In this document: in pieces, positions 47,778-60,570 of the stretch
Position numbering within the stretch: the stretch's first letter is position 1
Layout of the letters: the number at the start of each line of letters is the position of its first letter
Assembly: GCF_012273895.1 (NCBI RefSeq)
Contig: NC_052117.1
Location: 1,426,001-1,490,000, forward strand
Length of the DNA: 64,000 nucleotides
Reading direction: 5' to 3'
DNA from: Zerene cesonia
Taxonomy: Eukaryota > Arthropoda > Insecta > Lepidoptera > Pieridae
Program-made: the position numbers and the translations under genes
The notes under the pieces: model-generated
Database searches by the model: none
Seen by the model: the letters and a program-made list of their open reading frames with translations, nothing else
What the model was told of the DNA's origin: nothing

Positions 47778-48075
47778 TTTTTTTTTCATTTCATCGTCGG
47801 CAATGGAGCTGGTGGTTCACCTGATGGAAAGCGCTTCCACCGCCCATGAAAATTTTCTTCTTCTTTTCAGCCTCTACAAATTGATTGCCGACTTATAATT
47901 AGAAAGGTATTAAAGGATTGACGAGAGGAATAAAGAAAAGGACTGGGAAGGGTAAGGATGGCCTCCGGCTCCCCCACTCACCGAACGAAACAGCAGTATG
48001 CTATTTCACGCCTGTCTTCTTCGGGCGTGGTACTTCCCCGGTGCCAGCTGCCCTAATTCGTTGGGACGAGTGGTG
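47778..48075 (-). mobile_element. SINE-like element with poly-T start
   Basis: It starts with a T run, then CGGCAATGGAGCTGGTGGTT and CACCTGATGGAAAGCGCTTC, later GGACTGGGAAGGGTAAGG and GGCTCCCCCACTCACC. It is a long version of the family at 17892-18115 that continues past CACGCCTGTCTTCTTCGGGC. Confidence 0.75.
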
Positions 48076-48104
48076 ACTACCACATACCGATGTCGATTGA
48101 TTTG

Positions 48105-48400
48105 TTATGGCACAGGGAACAAAAGGTGGTTCGCCTGATGGTAAGCAAAATGCCTCTGTGAATGCGCTGCCCGCTTTAAAGGGAAAGCGATAAGAAAAGG
48201 ATTGATGATTGGAAAGAAGCACTGGAAATGTCGAGGAAAAAGAAATGGGCCTCCGGTTTCCCCACTCACCGTACGAAACACAGTAGCAGGCTACTATCGG
48301 GTCGATTTTCTGTGCAGGTGTGATAAGTATCACAAGTGCGAGCTGGTCCAATATTTTCCAATGGGTGCTCGACTCCCGCATATAAAATCGTCATCATCAG
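48105..48400 (-). mobile_element. Second SINE-like copy adjoining the first
   Basis: It contains GGTGGTTCGCCTGATGGTAA, GCGCTGCCCGCTTTAAAGGG and GGGCCTCCGGTTTCCCCACT then CACCGTACGAAAC, in the same order as the copy at 47778-48075. The two form a tandem arrangement of the same family. The 126-codon minus-strand frame here belongs to these elements. Confidence 0.75.
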
Positions 48401-51400
48401 CCATCTTGATTATCCTAAATAATTATATCATGCCATAATTGAAGCATTGTTGTTTTATGATCTTATGGCTTAAAAAAGATAAATTTATAATAATAACTGG
48501 CTAATATGTAACAGGCTACAGAATGTCAGAAGTCAGGAAAAGCTCGTGAAACTCCTTTAAAAGCCTAAATAATGTCTAGATTAATCATTTTATTAATATC
48601 TGTATTAAAGTTTCTTATTTTGCATTCGTTTTTTTTAATTTAAAGTTACTATAGAACTTATACTAAAACGCTATCTATGTAAAGTTCTCGAGACTATTTT
48701 AGTTTGTTCCCTATTCAGAGTATATAGACATAGTCGTTAGGTAAAGCTACATTCTCGGCTTCACATGTGTTGCACTTGTGTGATATATTTAGTTGTTCAT
48801 AACGCCTACACTAGATGGCGCTGAAATACATTTTGAAATGTAGATTATGAAATTTGGCGAAAACTTACAAAATGTATAAAACTATACGTTCTCCATCATT
48901 TTAAAATAAAGTTATAGTTATCTTAACACTAATTCACAAAAACGTTTAAACTATACCTATATTAGCTAGTAGTCACCTAAAATAAATTTTATTGAACTTT
49001 CTGTATGTATATACACTAGAAAACTATCGATTGACGCGAAGTAATGTTGTTTATAGGTTTTAATTATTCTAATTTGAATTCCTATTAAAATTATCAGATA
49101 GCCTAACCACGCGAAACATCATACAAATTATTAAATACACGAACGCCTAGTTTTAACTTTTGTTTAAAACCACAAACCTAATCAGGCATTGATATTTAAT
49201 ATTAAACACGTTCATTTATCTGTATATTTATGATCTCGTGACGCGGCACCATTTCTAGACAAATTACAGGTGACGCTTAGGTCTAGTGGTAATCTAGGTT
49301 AGTTGCGGTCATTTTACTAGCCGTTGCTGGATAGTATATAGGCTAAGATATGTTGATAAGATATATTCTTATTTCTTATTGATGCTTACTAGTTGTTGTT
49401 TATAATAATGAACAAATAATTCTTAGTAATCATACAGATAACATCATACTATGCTGTAATACATGCTATATTTTTTAATTGATGAATATTTTTAACACGG
49501 GTTCTTTTAAAGTATCAGTTCGGTTTTTTTTTATGTAGAAAATCATGTGTATTGTTTAATTTTCTTATTTACAAAAATACTTTATTCTCAATGAAACTTA
49601 AAATAACATCGAACCATTGCGCCTTTTTTCAGCTAACAAGTTTAAGCATATTTAAAATATTATGATATAATCTTCTATTAATGAATTTATAATCGAAATA
49701 ATAATTTCAAGTTATCCACAGCCCCCAAATATTTAAGGACTTGAAAAACATCCATCTTCCTTAATAAAGACAGGAAAGATGCGTTTTTAAATAAACACGT
49801 TAAATTTATACATCCCACAACATAGTGCTAACATGTAAGTACCTATTTATTTAATTTTATTAATTTTTATGTATTTCGTTTTACAAGAATAGAGGTGCAA
49901 AAGAGATGGATTTCTCTAAGACGTTGTTTAAGAAGATAACTCTCCGCACAAAAAACACATGATACCTATAATAACTTTCTGAAACAATACCTGGATGCCT
50001 TACTAAATCTAAAACATGTGACAGCGGACAAGTTAGACAGGTTATTCTTTCGCCCACTTACCTGACATAAGGTAATGAGGGTAGAATAAAACTTATTGTA
50101 ATGGGCATAAAACATTTCATGAAAATGATTAAAAATAATCTTCCCATACATGAAATTTGTTGAAAAATAAATATTCAGCTCTCTGCGAATCAGCCCCATC
50201 GGTCAGTGCTAACATGCATCATTAATGGACTTCGATCGACCCATAAACGTTAACCATACATCATACAAATATGATTTTAAGGGGTTAGATACAAACATTG
50301 ATTATTATTTTATTCAGATATAAGGGTTTATTATACCTATGTGTACTTTTAACTCTAAACCCTGCTGATGTTATAAATGCGATAGATAGTAACTGTGCTA
50401 TACACCTCAACCACAGAACTGATTTTGAAGGAAATTAGTACAAAGATTTTTTTTTATTTTTTGTTTGAGTACTTTTTACGTTATACAAGACGTTTATATA
50501 GTATATATACAAACAGTCATAAATAGCGTCTGACTGAAAGAAGACACTATTAATACTTTAACCAATACAATTGTCCAATAAAGATTTACGTCTATTCACA
50601 GATCCACAGATAACATAATGCTATACTACTAATAACATAAAACATCACATTATAAAATTGTACTTTAAATATTAAATTTGTATGCCAATTGTTTGGCGAA
50701 TTGTGTGGACTTTATTATTGTTGACCAATGCGCACTCTGTATTACCACAATTCAAACAAATAAATGTTTATTATTATTAATATACATATACATCTTCCTA
50801 ACTGATTCGAGACTAGTAGGTATACTCCAGGGCAATTTTAAACCAGTAAGTACTTATTGCGTATAATTTTTCAATATGCAAATTGTGTATATATCTATAC
50901 ATATATGTATATGTAATCTATATTTGCAGACCAGTAGTTCATTTAATTTCTTCACGACCATAAAGTGACATACCGACACACTTAATTTGTAACGCTCGTT
51001 ATTGATACTAAGGAGTTTTATCCATTACTAGATATGTTAACAATTTCTCAATCAAAGTATGGGATATAAATATTGGTATTTTATTTACATCTTCTAATGT
51101 ATTTATTTAATACACCGAGTTTTATTTAAAAAAAGGGTGGTGGTGAAGTTTTGGCCAATTCCATAACATCGGAAATTTGAATTAAAATAAAAAATGTTTA
51201 CACCCCAATCAATGATTTACTTTAACAATATAAGGAAAAAGCTGAATTGTACAAAAATATATGAGTACCAGCCAGTTATATGAAGCATTTAGCCTAATAT
51301 TCGCCCTAAATTACTCTATATTGGAATTTAAACAATCATCTAGATCATCTGAAAGTCTAGACGTTACTGGAATCACAACTTTACGTAGAGGAAAGTGAGT

Positions 51401-51648
51401 CATTCATGGAAATCTTAGAATTATCGCTTGTGACATTGGTATTTAGATACTTTTTATTGCAAAACAGTTGCTAATCGTATCACCATTGGTTTTTTTTATA
51501 AAAAGGGAAAATAAGTCAAAAGGTTACACCTACGACCTTTGTGTTATGGTCGGAAAAATTCCATATAATTTCTTCCATCTATGTCTTTAAGTACTGACGT
51601 CAAATGGTATGCATTATTGAAGAACCACGTTTGATAGTTCAATTGATT

Positions 51649-51833
51649 TTAAAACAGAAATTGTACCTATATTACAAGCAAGTGAGTCGAAATGTGTCTG
51701 CTATTATGACGTGAAAAAATTTTTTTATGTAAAAGGAAATTTTAACAATGGGTTGGTACATTAAATATTTTGTTTTATAGCATTGAAATGCTTCACTTGC
51801 TTCTATTAATTATAGGTACAATTTCTGTTTTAA
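51649..51833. repeat. Foldback element with 23-base perfect inverted ends
   Basis: 51649-51671 and 51811-51833 are perfect reverse complements (TTAAAACAGAAATTGTACCT then ATA). Pairing continues inside with AAGCAAGTGA (51676-51685) against TCACTTGCTT (51793-51802). The element is about 185 bases with no ORF, so a MITE-like foldback insertion is likely. Confidence 0.85.
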
Positions 51834-53557
51834 GAATGAAAAACGAAATGATAACTATATTATATACAATGTACTTTATTTTATCATGATCACATAATAA
51901 CCTTTGTACTTAAGTAGCAGTCCACCCTGACACTGGTATATAGCTTTCCTCAATAAATGAGCTATTTAACACTGAAAGAATTTTTTAAATCAGATTAGTA
52001 GTTCCTTAGATTTCCGCGTTCAAACAAACAAACTCTTCGGCTTTATAATATTATTATAATCTAAGAGTGAGGAATATAATTCACCCGATTATTTCCCAAC
52101 CTCGTTCACCTGGAATTCGTTCACAATAATTATAATTCTAGCATTATTGAAAAATACTTTCTACAGAAATAAGAATTTTAGTGACAGTATTAGTTTCATA
52201 TAAAAGGGAACATACATAAAAACTAGTCAACAATAAATACGTGAAGGCGTGTTTATAAACCGCAAGCAAGTTAATAACCCAGTGTATTTAACTTAACGAA
52301 TGTTCTTCAACAAAAAGTCGTCTAGTCGAAAGTGGAGCATATTTTTGCGTAATTCATAGACTCCTAAAGCGAGGTATGAGTCTAGATTTCAAGCTAAATT
52401 CTAGCTGCCAACGCGACCGATCGTAAAATTGTGTTTGCGATCGACATTTCTACTTGCAATTGCGTTTGAATTTTAAACCATTTTAAGAAGCAATACTTTT
52501 TTGATAAAAAAAAATTTATACTTGGAAAAAATTGGACAAACACGTCACTTAACTTATTAGTCTTAACAAACATGATAAGAGAACCATAAATTAAGTCTGG
52601 AAGGGGAAAGAAAACACAATGAACAAAAGACTGTCAGGATTATATACAATCTCTTGTATTATTGATGAGGGCGTGATGGTGTTCCAGTGTTCAATATAGT
52701 CAATACCCAAAGACCCATTTCCAAGAACTATTAGACTATTCAATTGGTTTTCTAGTAATTTTCCTTTGGAATTAAAATCGTTCCTAGATATTGATAATGA
52801 TGATATTAAAACAAGTCCAACATTTAGTTTGAATTAGGTAACATCTTTGAAATACCATATTGTGGCAATAAAATAGTTTTTGTTACCATAACTAAAATTG
52901 TATGAATTTAAGAATTTTATCATACTTATTTGCTAATCGCCACATAATGTAGATAATGTTGATACTTAATTCTAAATTGTAATAAATACAGACCTCAGGT
53001 TACCTTCCATTTTTGCTGACAGGTTGCATTCAGAGCAATTAAAAACTTGACTATCAATTTAAAAAATTCTCATTAAAATCAACTTAAATGTTATTTTATA
53101 TATGCAATTGAATATTTAGTAGTGACACAATGATCTTTAATATTAAATATTATTGACAATGATACATTAAGAATCCTATCCGAAAATTTGTAACTTCGTT
53201 ATATATTAGTTATGTTTATTTATCCAGTCAATGGAATTTGAGAAAATATTCAAGCGGAATATTTTATACAAATTATTATTAATAAACTATATTAACATAT
53301 AAAGTAGACATAAAAATATTATCATGAAATAGAATCATCATAATTAGTCAATTTTGTTATGTTTGGGACCTTTTATGAAAGAACAGGCATACTGGACACG
53401 TCTGTTCAATGATTTGACGTCAAAATTAAGTCGACATTTTTACTTTTACGTCATGCCCGTTTTCTCTCGATATTTTCCTTCAACTGTTTTGATTGGTATT
53501 GGAAGGAAGGAAAAATTATTCTAAATTACTTCATCTTAGTAGGATTAATTCCTCCAG

Positions 53558-53830
53558 TGTTTTGTTGATCTTTTAGGACTTCATATAAGATATAAGGCTA
53601 TAAGATAAACATTGACTAGAGAAATAAAGAAAAGTGATGGTAGTAGTGAGGGGAAGGATACAGGTCTTTTTCAGGATACAGGTAGGTTTCTTACTCATAG
53701 CATGAAACCCACTATACGTGCTACTGTTTCACGCCGATCTTCTATGGGGTGTTGACAGCTTTCCCGGTGCGAGCTGATACAATACGTGCCGAAGCGTGCT
53801 AGCCAATTATAATTGGCCAATTTAAATATG
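53558..53830 (-). mobile_element. Degenerate SINE-like copy
   Basis: Fragments such as GAGGGGAAGGATACAGG, TGTTTCACGCCGATCTTCT and GTGCGAGCTGATACAATACG then TGCCGAAGCGTGC match parts of the 47778-48400 copies. Confidence 0.5.
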
Positions 53831-55442
53831 GTATATTAGTTAGTTAGTTATTGGGTTAGTCCGCACGTTTAAAAAAAACATCTTCTCACTATTTACGAAC
53901 TTATCGACTATTTACAGTGGGGTGTTACTGGGGTAAGAAAACAGCACCTATCATTTTTTCAACGAACATATTTCTTACGTTTTCTCATTAGGATTGATTA
54001 TCCTGCTAGTCATTGAAAGATAATTAAAGCCAGCTCCCATACGTCTAGCGTAATCATATATACGGTATATAAAATTCCGAAGAACCGTAATGGCTCTAAT
54101 ATCCATGGAATTCTGTTATAAAATTATGGTCTGGCATAGAATTTAATTTTGCAACTGCAAATCACTCTAACATACTCTGCGCAAACAAAAAATCCCAAGA
54201 TTATGGTAAAAATGTTTATGTATTAATTAACTAGGTGTTATGATAATTTTGAATAGTTAAGTTTTTAGCGCTTTATGTGTTGGTTATTAAAATTGTTAGC
54301 ATTTCTAAAATCTTCGTTCGTGTAGCAAATATGTATATAATTTACCTATGAATGCTCTAAGAAAATATGGTGTTTATATTGATATGCATGATGTACTTTT
54401 AATATTTAAAAAACAAAAACTACTACTAAACTAACTAACAAACAGTACATAAAAGTAGACAACTGTATCTTATGTTGGAAGATGTCGTAATATTGATAAT
54501 AGCAATAATATGATCATAGACTAAAGAATTTAACAACATTCAGATATCGTTTAGGTATACTGTGGTATGTCTAGTGAATCACCAGGGAACCTATTACTGT
54601 AGTTAATAGACAGTCAAATCTATTAACTACACTGGTACCACTGGTACCTTTTTAAGTTATATTAATCTCACTTTACAAACGAAATCATCAAAGAATCTAT
54701 ATATCTAATACCGTGATAAAAGATTACTTTTAATCTAGTAGTTTTCTTAGTTATTTCTGACCGATATAATAAACTTAATGAATTCGCCTTTTATTTGAGA
54801 GCATGGTATTACAATGGAAGAAAAAGTTGACCTTTTTATCGAATATATTGTCTCATTGTATTGTTAAGCCATTTTTTTGCAGATCTAATTAAAATTTATT
54901 TATTGTATTCACCATTCTCATTAAAATATTTAAATGTTAAGATTGTTTCTTGCTTGCTTCTTTTTAAATGAACCATACAACCTTTTTTAAAAATAAAGAA
55001 CACATTGCTTATAATGAAAACAATATATTTAACAATATAAAGTAAGATTTAAAAAATAATAAATTAAAAATAACCTAGAGAAAAATAATAGAAACATATT
55101 CTATTACTTTTATTAATGTTATTTTAGCACAATATATTACATTTAACAGTAAGCTACGTGGATTACTTTGAACTATAACGCAAGTAATGTGCTTGGAGAT
55201 ATTATGAAATTGTCTGTACTGAGTTAGTAAATAGACAACGCCTATCTAGAATGTTAGTGAAAGTCTTAATAATTTTAATTGATAAACTAGGTCTCAAAAC
55301 AGACATGCAACATAAAATGTATCAGTTCATTTGTTTTGTTGACTCGTTATAATAAAATAAACGTGATAACTTGATAATTTAAAATAAAATTCATAAGAAG
55401 ATTCTTATCATATAAATGTTATCAACTGAAAAGTCACTAAGG

Positions 55443-55590
55443 ATGGATCAATATTTAGGTTACTTTTTTTAAAAATCCACCAAATGGATTTTGTTGAAAC
55501 TTGGCAGTGATTTAGGTATAAGAAAATTAGGTATAGAAACATGTGCATCTGTCAGCGGGTTTGTCTGCGGGAGATCCCACGGCGCTGCTA
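55443..55590 (+). mobile_element. Diverged GCGCTGCTAG-ending dispersed element
   Basis: It holds ATTTTGTTGAAACTTGGCAG and ends GATCCCACGGCGCTGCTAGT, in the orientation of the GCAGCTAG-ending family. Confidence 0.5.
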
Positions 55591-55659
55591 GTGATCATAT
55601 CTAACGATCATTAAAGGAAAACACGATGATTTTTTTCTTCTTGAGTTAATAGCCATTAA

Positions 55660-55815
55660 TACATTTGTTAATGTCACCATCGGAAAGATCCTACCATCGC
55701 CCAAGAACATTTGCAGAAGCGTAGATCCATTTGCAGAAGTTACGCCTTTACAAATGGATTGCCGGCTTCGGCGAGCTGGCCCAATTCGTGCCGAAGCGTG
55801 CTCAACTCCGGAATC
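55660..55815 (-). mobile_element. Degenerate SINE-like copy with internal repetition
   Basis: CCATCGGAAAGATCCTACCA then TCGCCCAAGAACATTTGCAG and ACGCCTTTACAAATGGATTG then CCGGC follow the order seen at 17892-18115. The motif ATTTGCAGAAG occurs twice. Confidence 0.6.
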
Positions 55816-56465
55816 CTGATCATTTACAAATACGAATTTATTACAGATGTCCATGAAATAAATCTATACATTTAATATTAGCCGCACTTCCCGAATCGTC
55901 TTCATTTTCTGGAATAAAAAAATAAAAAAAATGGTAAAACAAAATTAACAAAAGATCCTTCTCTCTATTGACTGTTGGTGTGAATTAATTGTTAATTCCA
56001 TTGCGATTGATAAAAAATTAACTTAAATCATAAATCATTACTTCAAATTATTTATTTCCTCTCCTTTCGCAATGAAATTTCGATAGTGAAATAAGAAAAT
56101 TGCAATTAGCGAATGTATTATTCATAAGTTAACATTCAGTTTCGTGTTCCAGCGACTTTTTATGTTGAATTCATATTTTGCAATCCGCTTATGTAATGTT
56201 GTGAATGAAAATAGCAATCGTGCTAACGCTTTATTTAGAAAATGTTTTATTTATTATCGTTGCGATCACATAAATAATCTAACTTTGAAATACCATAGTC
56301 GTGTGAGTTTAACTTGATAGGTTTAAGTATGGTAAGATATGGATGGGAATATTAGTACGATTAATAGTAAATTAGAGAATACAAAATGTACATTAATGTT
56401 AATTTCTAACTTCAATTAAACTAAATATGACTCATTTTATAAGGAGCTTTTCCCGACACATACTA

Positions 56466-56632
56466 TTTTTTTTTATGTCATAGCGGGCAACTGAGCTGGT
56501 GGTTCGCCTGATGGTAAGCGATCACCACCGCCCATGAACATTCGCAAAGGTGGTGCCTCTGCGAATGCGCTGCCCGCTTTTAGTGGGTAAGGGAAAAGGA
56601 ACGGATTCATGACAGGAAAGGAATGGATTGGA
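56466..56632 (-). mobile_element. SINE-like element with poly-T start
   Basis: T run, then ATAGCGGGCAACTGAGCTGG, CGCCTGATGGTAAGCGATCA and GCCTCTGCGAATGCGCTGCC. It is nearly the mirror image of the nested copy at 4514-4720. Confidence 0.8.
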
Positions 56633-57884
56633 ACTATATTTTGTACTCTACAAAAAATCTGTCTTGATAAAAAATAATGTGAATAAATCAAAATTAAATA
56701 GATCCGTGAAATAAGATTTTCCATTGTTTAGAACCGATTACAATCTTCGTTCTTTTATTATCGCTCGGTATGTATCAAAGAAATTACACCACAAAAAATG
56801 TGTATCTTCCTGTGCTCTACAGGTATGATGGGGTAAAGAAACTGCATAATGACGTCCGGCTTAAATAGACAGTCGAGAAGAAATAGAGAAATAGAAGAAG
56901 GGGTCTGTTAGGAATTCTGATGAGGGAACATTCTTGGCACCACGCCCATTCAACTGTTATCAGCTATCAAACTTGAACATACCTATATATAGAGTACATG
57001 ATATGCTTCGCTTTTTAAACAGTCGGTGACAGAACAATAACTGAATAGTGAATCAACAAAAAAAATGTTAAAAAGATAGAAATACACGCTTTAAAGATAG
57101 AATCATCTAAAAGGTAGAAAATAATTCTTAATCTGAGAGTCAATGAATAACAATTGGGAAGAAAGCGTGGTGCTCTCTATAAATCATATCTTGATAAGGC
57201 CCCCCCCCTATTTTTCTCAAAAATACTATGTATTGTTTATGAAATTATAAACGTGCTCGAAACCTATCGAATGCGGTATCAAAATAAAGGATTTAATAAG
57301 TCCATCACAATGAATCAATGTTTTGTTATTATCACGCAATGTAGTTTAACAATCATTGTCATCGTGAACCAGAAATAAACAATAACTACCCGAAACAATT
57401 TTAAAATCCCTTAAAACTACAGTACTAATATCGTTTGCATTTCAAGTTTAATCGCGAAACGAGCGCATTACGTGTACAAGATGTCGATTCCATCAATGAA
57501 TCCAAGTATCGAGGTGTTACATCACTACGCCTCATCGTTTCAATGAGCAAAGGCAAGTTCTGCTGAGGTCATTATCAATAGGAATTAACTATTTTGTTGT
57601 ATTTTTAACTAAAAGGATTAATAATTATTTTTGAAATACACAATATTAGGCACTATATTTATACGAAAATGTTATTCTTGGCAAAAAACGTATAGTTTTC
57701 GCCGCGGAAAGTATCAGCTTTCAAACGAAAAAAGAATCATCAAAATCGGTCCACCTATTAAAACGCTATGGGCTGGCAAACAATAATATGTAAAATTAGA
57801 ATAACTTGGAAAAATCTGCCCGGTCACAATCGGGACTGATAGCTGTTAAATCCTACTTCCTATTTCTAAAGTAATATGATAAAT

Positions 57885-58165
57885 AAGGAACATTTATAAT
57901 TTTTATATCTATGTTTGTAATATTTTTACACAAAAACTACAGGATTGATTTCATAATTTCATTTCATCACTAAACGGCATAGGCTGTGTATGTACCACAG
58001 CCGGGGCGGATAACAAGTATGGATGTATATTGATCACTATTTCACGCAAAAATTACAGAACGGATTTTGATGATGTTTGGTAGTTATGTGTAGCTCATGT
58101 ACCAAGTAACACATAGACATTAGAAATACTTTTTTTTGCTAGTGGGCAAAACCGAACTGCACGTC
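57885..58165 (+). mobile_element. Two adjoining diverged dispersed-element fragments
   Basis: ACACAAAAACTACAGGATTG ... ACCACAGCCGGGGCGGATAA, then ACGCAAAAATTACAGAACGG ... CCGAACTGCACGTCTAGTGA: two successive diverged versions of the same GCAGCTAG-type layout. Confidence 0.45.
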
Positions 58166-58835
58166 TAGTGAGTCTATAATAACGTACCCACAGAAATATA
58201 ATTTAATCTGTGTATCCAATAAAGAAATAACAAATCACATAGATTAAAGCTTTCATAACATAAACACATTCAATTTTAGCATAATTGATTTGAATGGGTA
58301 AGGATATATCCTTAGACTATAGTCTAAGCCATTTTGTATGTTTTTGTTTTCAAATTAACACAATAAATTATATGCATCGCGAATTGTTAAAAAAAAACAA
58401 AGATTTTTGATGACCTGCAAATTGTTGAAGCATCATAGCTTCTTCTTCTCTTCTTTTTCTTTAGTGGCAACTCCCGAATCGACTCAGGACGAATTCTGCT
58501 TATGTCAAGCTTTGACCAGATGGTGATCCTCATAAACCTAAATTATAATGACGGTACTGCCTTGCGGTTATAACATATATAAAATATTTACAAAAGCATT
58601 AAAAAAAGCTCAAACAGATAAAAAGTGTGTCGGATAAAAAGTATCAAATTATGTTATAAAAAATCCAATTACTCCATGCAACCTCATTTACACACCCTTA
58701 CACGAAGACCGCTAGAATATTGATCGATTTAAATCTCTGCCCTATATGGTCAGACAACCGCCCTTGCGGACATAACACACACCTAAAATTAAATCGACCT
58801 AGGATATCTAGCGATATAGCTAAATACCTAAATGG

Positions 58836-58844
58836 TATATAAGG
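58836..58844 (+). promoter_or_regulatory. TATA box of gene E
   Basis: TATATAAGG lies 67 bases upstream of the ATG at 58903. Transcription would start around 58866-58872, leaving a leader of about 30-37 bases, similar to gene D. No strong initiator is seen. Confidence 0.6.
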
Positions 58845-58902
58845 TGCGCGCGCGCAATATTGACCATACCACATTCTTACTTCGGTAGCAACGGTCAGAA
58901 AC

Positions 58903-60514
58903 ATGCGTGCCTTCGTAAGTTACATTTTATATAGAATGTTTCAATTTCATAATTTTCTAAATATTTTAAAGTATTTGAGACGAAAAAGGAATAAATTGCA
59001 AGCTTTATTTTATAAATATTTTTTATATACCCACATGAATTTTCGTGTTTTGAAAAGATTTTTTTGTTTCTATTTATGAATCTACCCTCCAAATTGTATC
59101 GTTTTAAAATCTGCAATACGCTATTCTAAAGTTACTGATAAATCTGAAAGTAAGCAATTATTCTTAACTTTGATTTGATATTTCTTTGTTTACTACATTT
59201 TCATATATATCACGTGACCATAATTAAAAATATGACTGACGTGACACATATCAATGATTTTACCGTTAATTCATTATTAATACTTGAAAAACCTAAAACA
59301 CTATGTCAAAATCAACATGTATGTTAAATTCCAATGAATATTTAATGCAATGGCAACGGTAACCATTGCTTCAAACTAACTAAATTGTGCTCAAAGTGCA
59401 GTTTAAATACATTTTATTATAATATTTACCTTACGAATATAAAAATCAATTCTCGGATTGTATTTACAGATCTTCTTCGCCCTGCTCGCCGTGGCTGTAG
59501 CCAAGCCCAAACCTGGCTACCTTGGAGGCCTTGGAGGATACTCCGGATACTCCGGATACTCGAGCTACGCTGCAGCCCCAGCTGTAAGTTATCATTAATA
59601 TTTGGAAATCTTAAACTAATTGTTTGCTACTCACGGGCTTGAGACGAAATTAATAAAGATATAATTTAATCTTAACAGTATCAGTGAATAAATCACACTT
59701 AACACTAATACTATAAATGTAAAAAGGTTTGTTTGTTTGGATGTTTGTCCGTCAATCACGCTGAAACTACTGAACGGATTTTGATGACATTTGGTATATT
59801 TGGTATATAGACAGGGTATGACCTGACGTGGGTGATAGGATACTTTATATCCCGATGCTCCCTTGGGATAAAACAGGAATCCGGGCGGAACCTGCACGAG
59901 CATCTAGTTTATATAAGCTTTGTCATGATTGTTTTATAAGCAGCTTTATGTACAAATTCTATCTTTAAAACCAATGAAAAAAAACATCATCCACACAATA
60001 TTATAAGGAACCAAAGATACTAATGGTGTAGTTTCTAAATGAGCTTTTTCCAACGCATATATAACAACTATTCGCATTTTTATAATTAAACTATATAAGA
60101 ACTTACAGCAAACAGCACACATACACAATTGTGCAAAATGTATACATGTTTATTCACTAATTATTAAGTACCACCTTGTTATTACTGTGAGCTGTTATCT
60201 GAAATATATATAAATAAATAAAATAAAAAAAAAACAAACACAGCAAATTGAAGCAACCTCAAAGCTTAAGACTTTACTAGATACGTTTATTACTATGTTA
60301 TCTATAACGATACAAAACTTAGAAAATCCAGATAACTTTTGAAGATTTACCAACCAAATATACTAACTATCAAGCTTTCCTGTCTCCTTTGACTATGTGT
60401 AATATATTATAAAGCATCGAAAAAAGAAATTAGGAAGGGTCAACTCATACTCTCACTCACACATACAACAAAACTCTTTCACATTAAAACATTAATTCGG
60501 CGTTATTAAATTTA

Positions 60515-60570
<56 letters not shown>

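Larger units (their letters stand above)
45640..58835. other. Long stretch with no gene recognised
   Basis: Over 13 kb of AT-rich DNA. Repeats listed separately lie at 45818, 47778-48400, 51640-51840, 53558, 55443-55830 and 56466; further repeat fragments occur near 57700-58170. I see no exon with coding-like composition bounded by splice sites. A minimal gene made of very small exons could be missed by eye. Confidence 0.5.

Noticed and set aside
48001..48438. 126-codon minus-strand frame and an overlapping plus-strand frame
   Set aside because: Both lie inside two SINE-like copies.
54612..54645. 13-base perfect hairpin TGTAGTTAATAGA with TCTATTAACTACA
   Set aside because: Clear but short and isolated; such palindromes are expected at this AT content, so I give it no separate weight.
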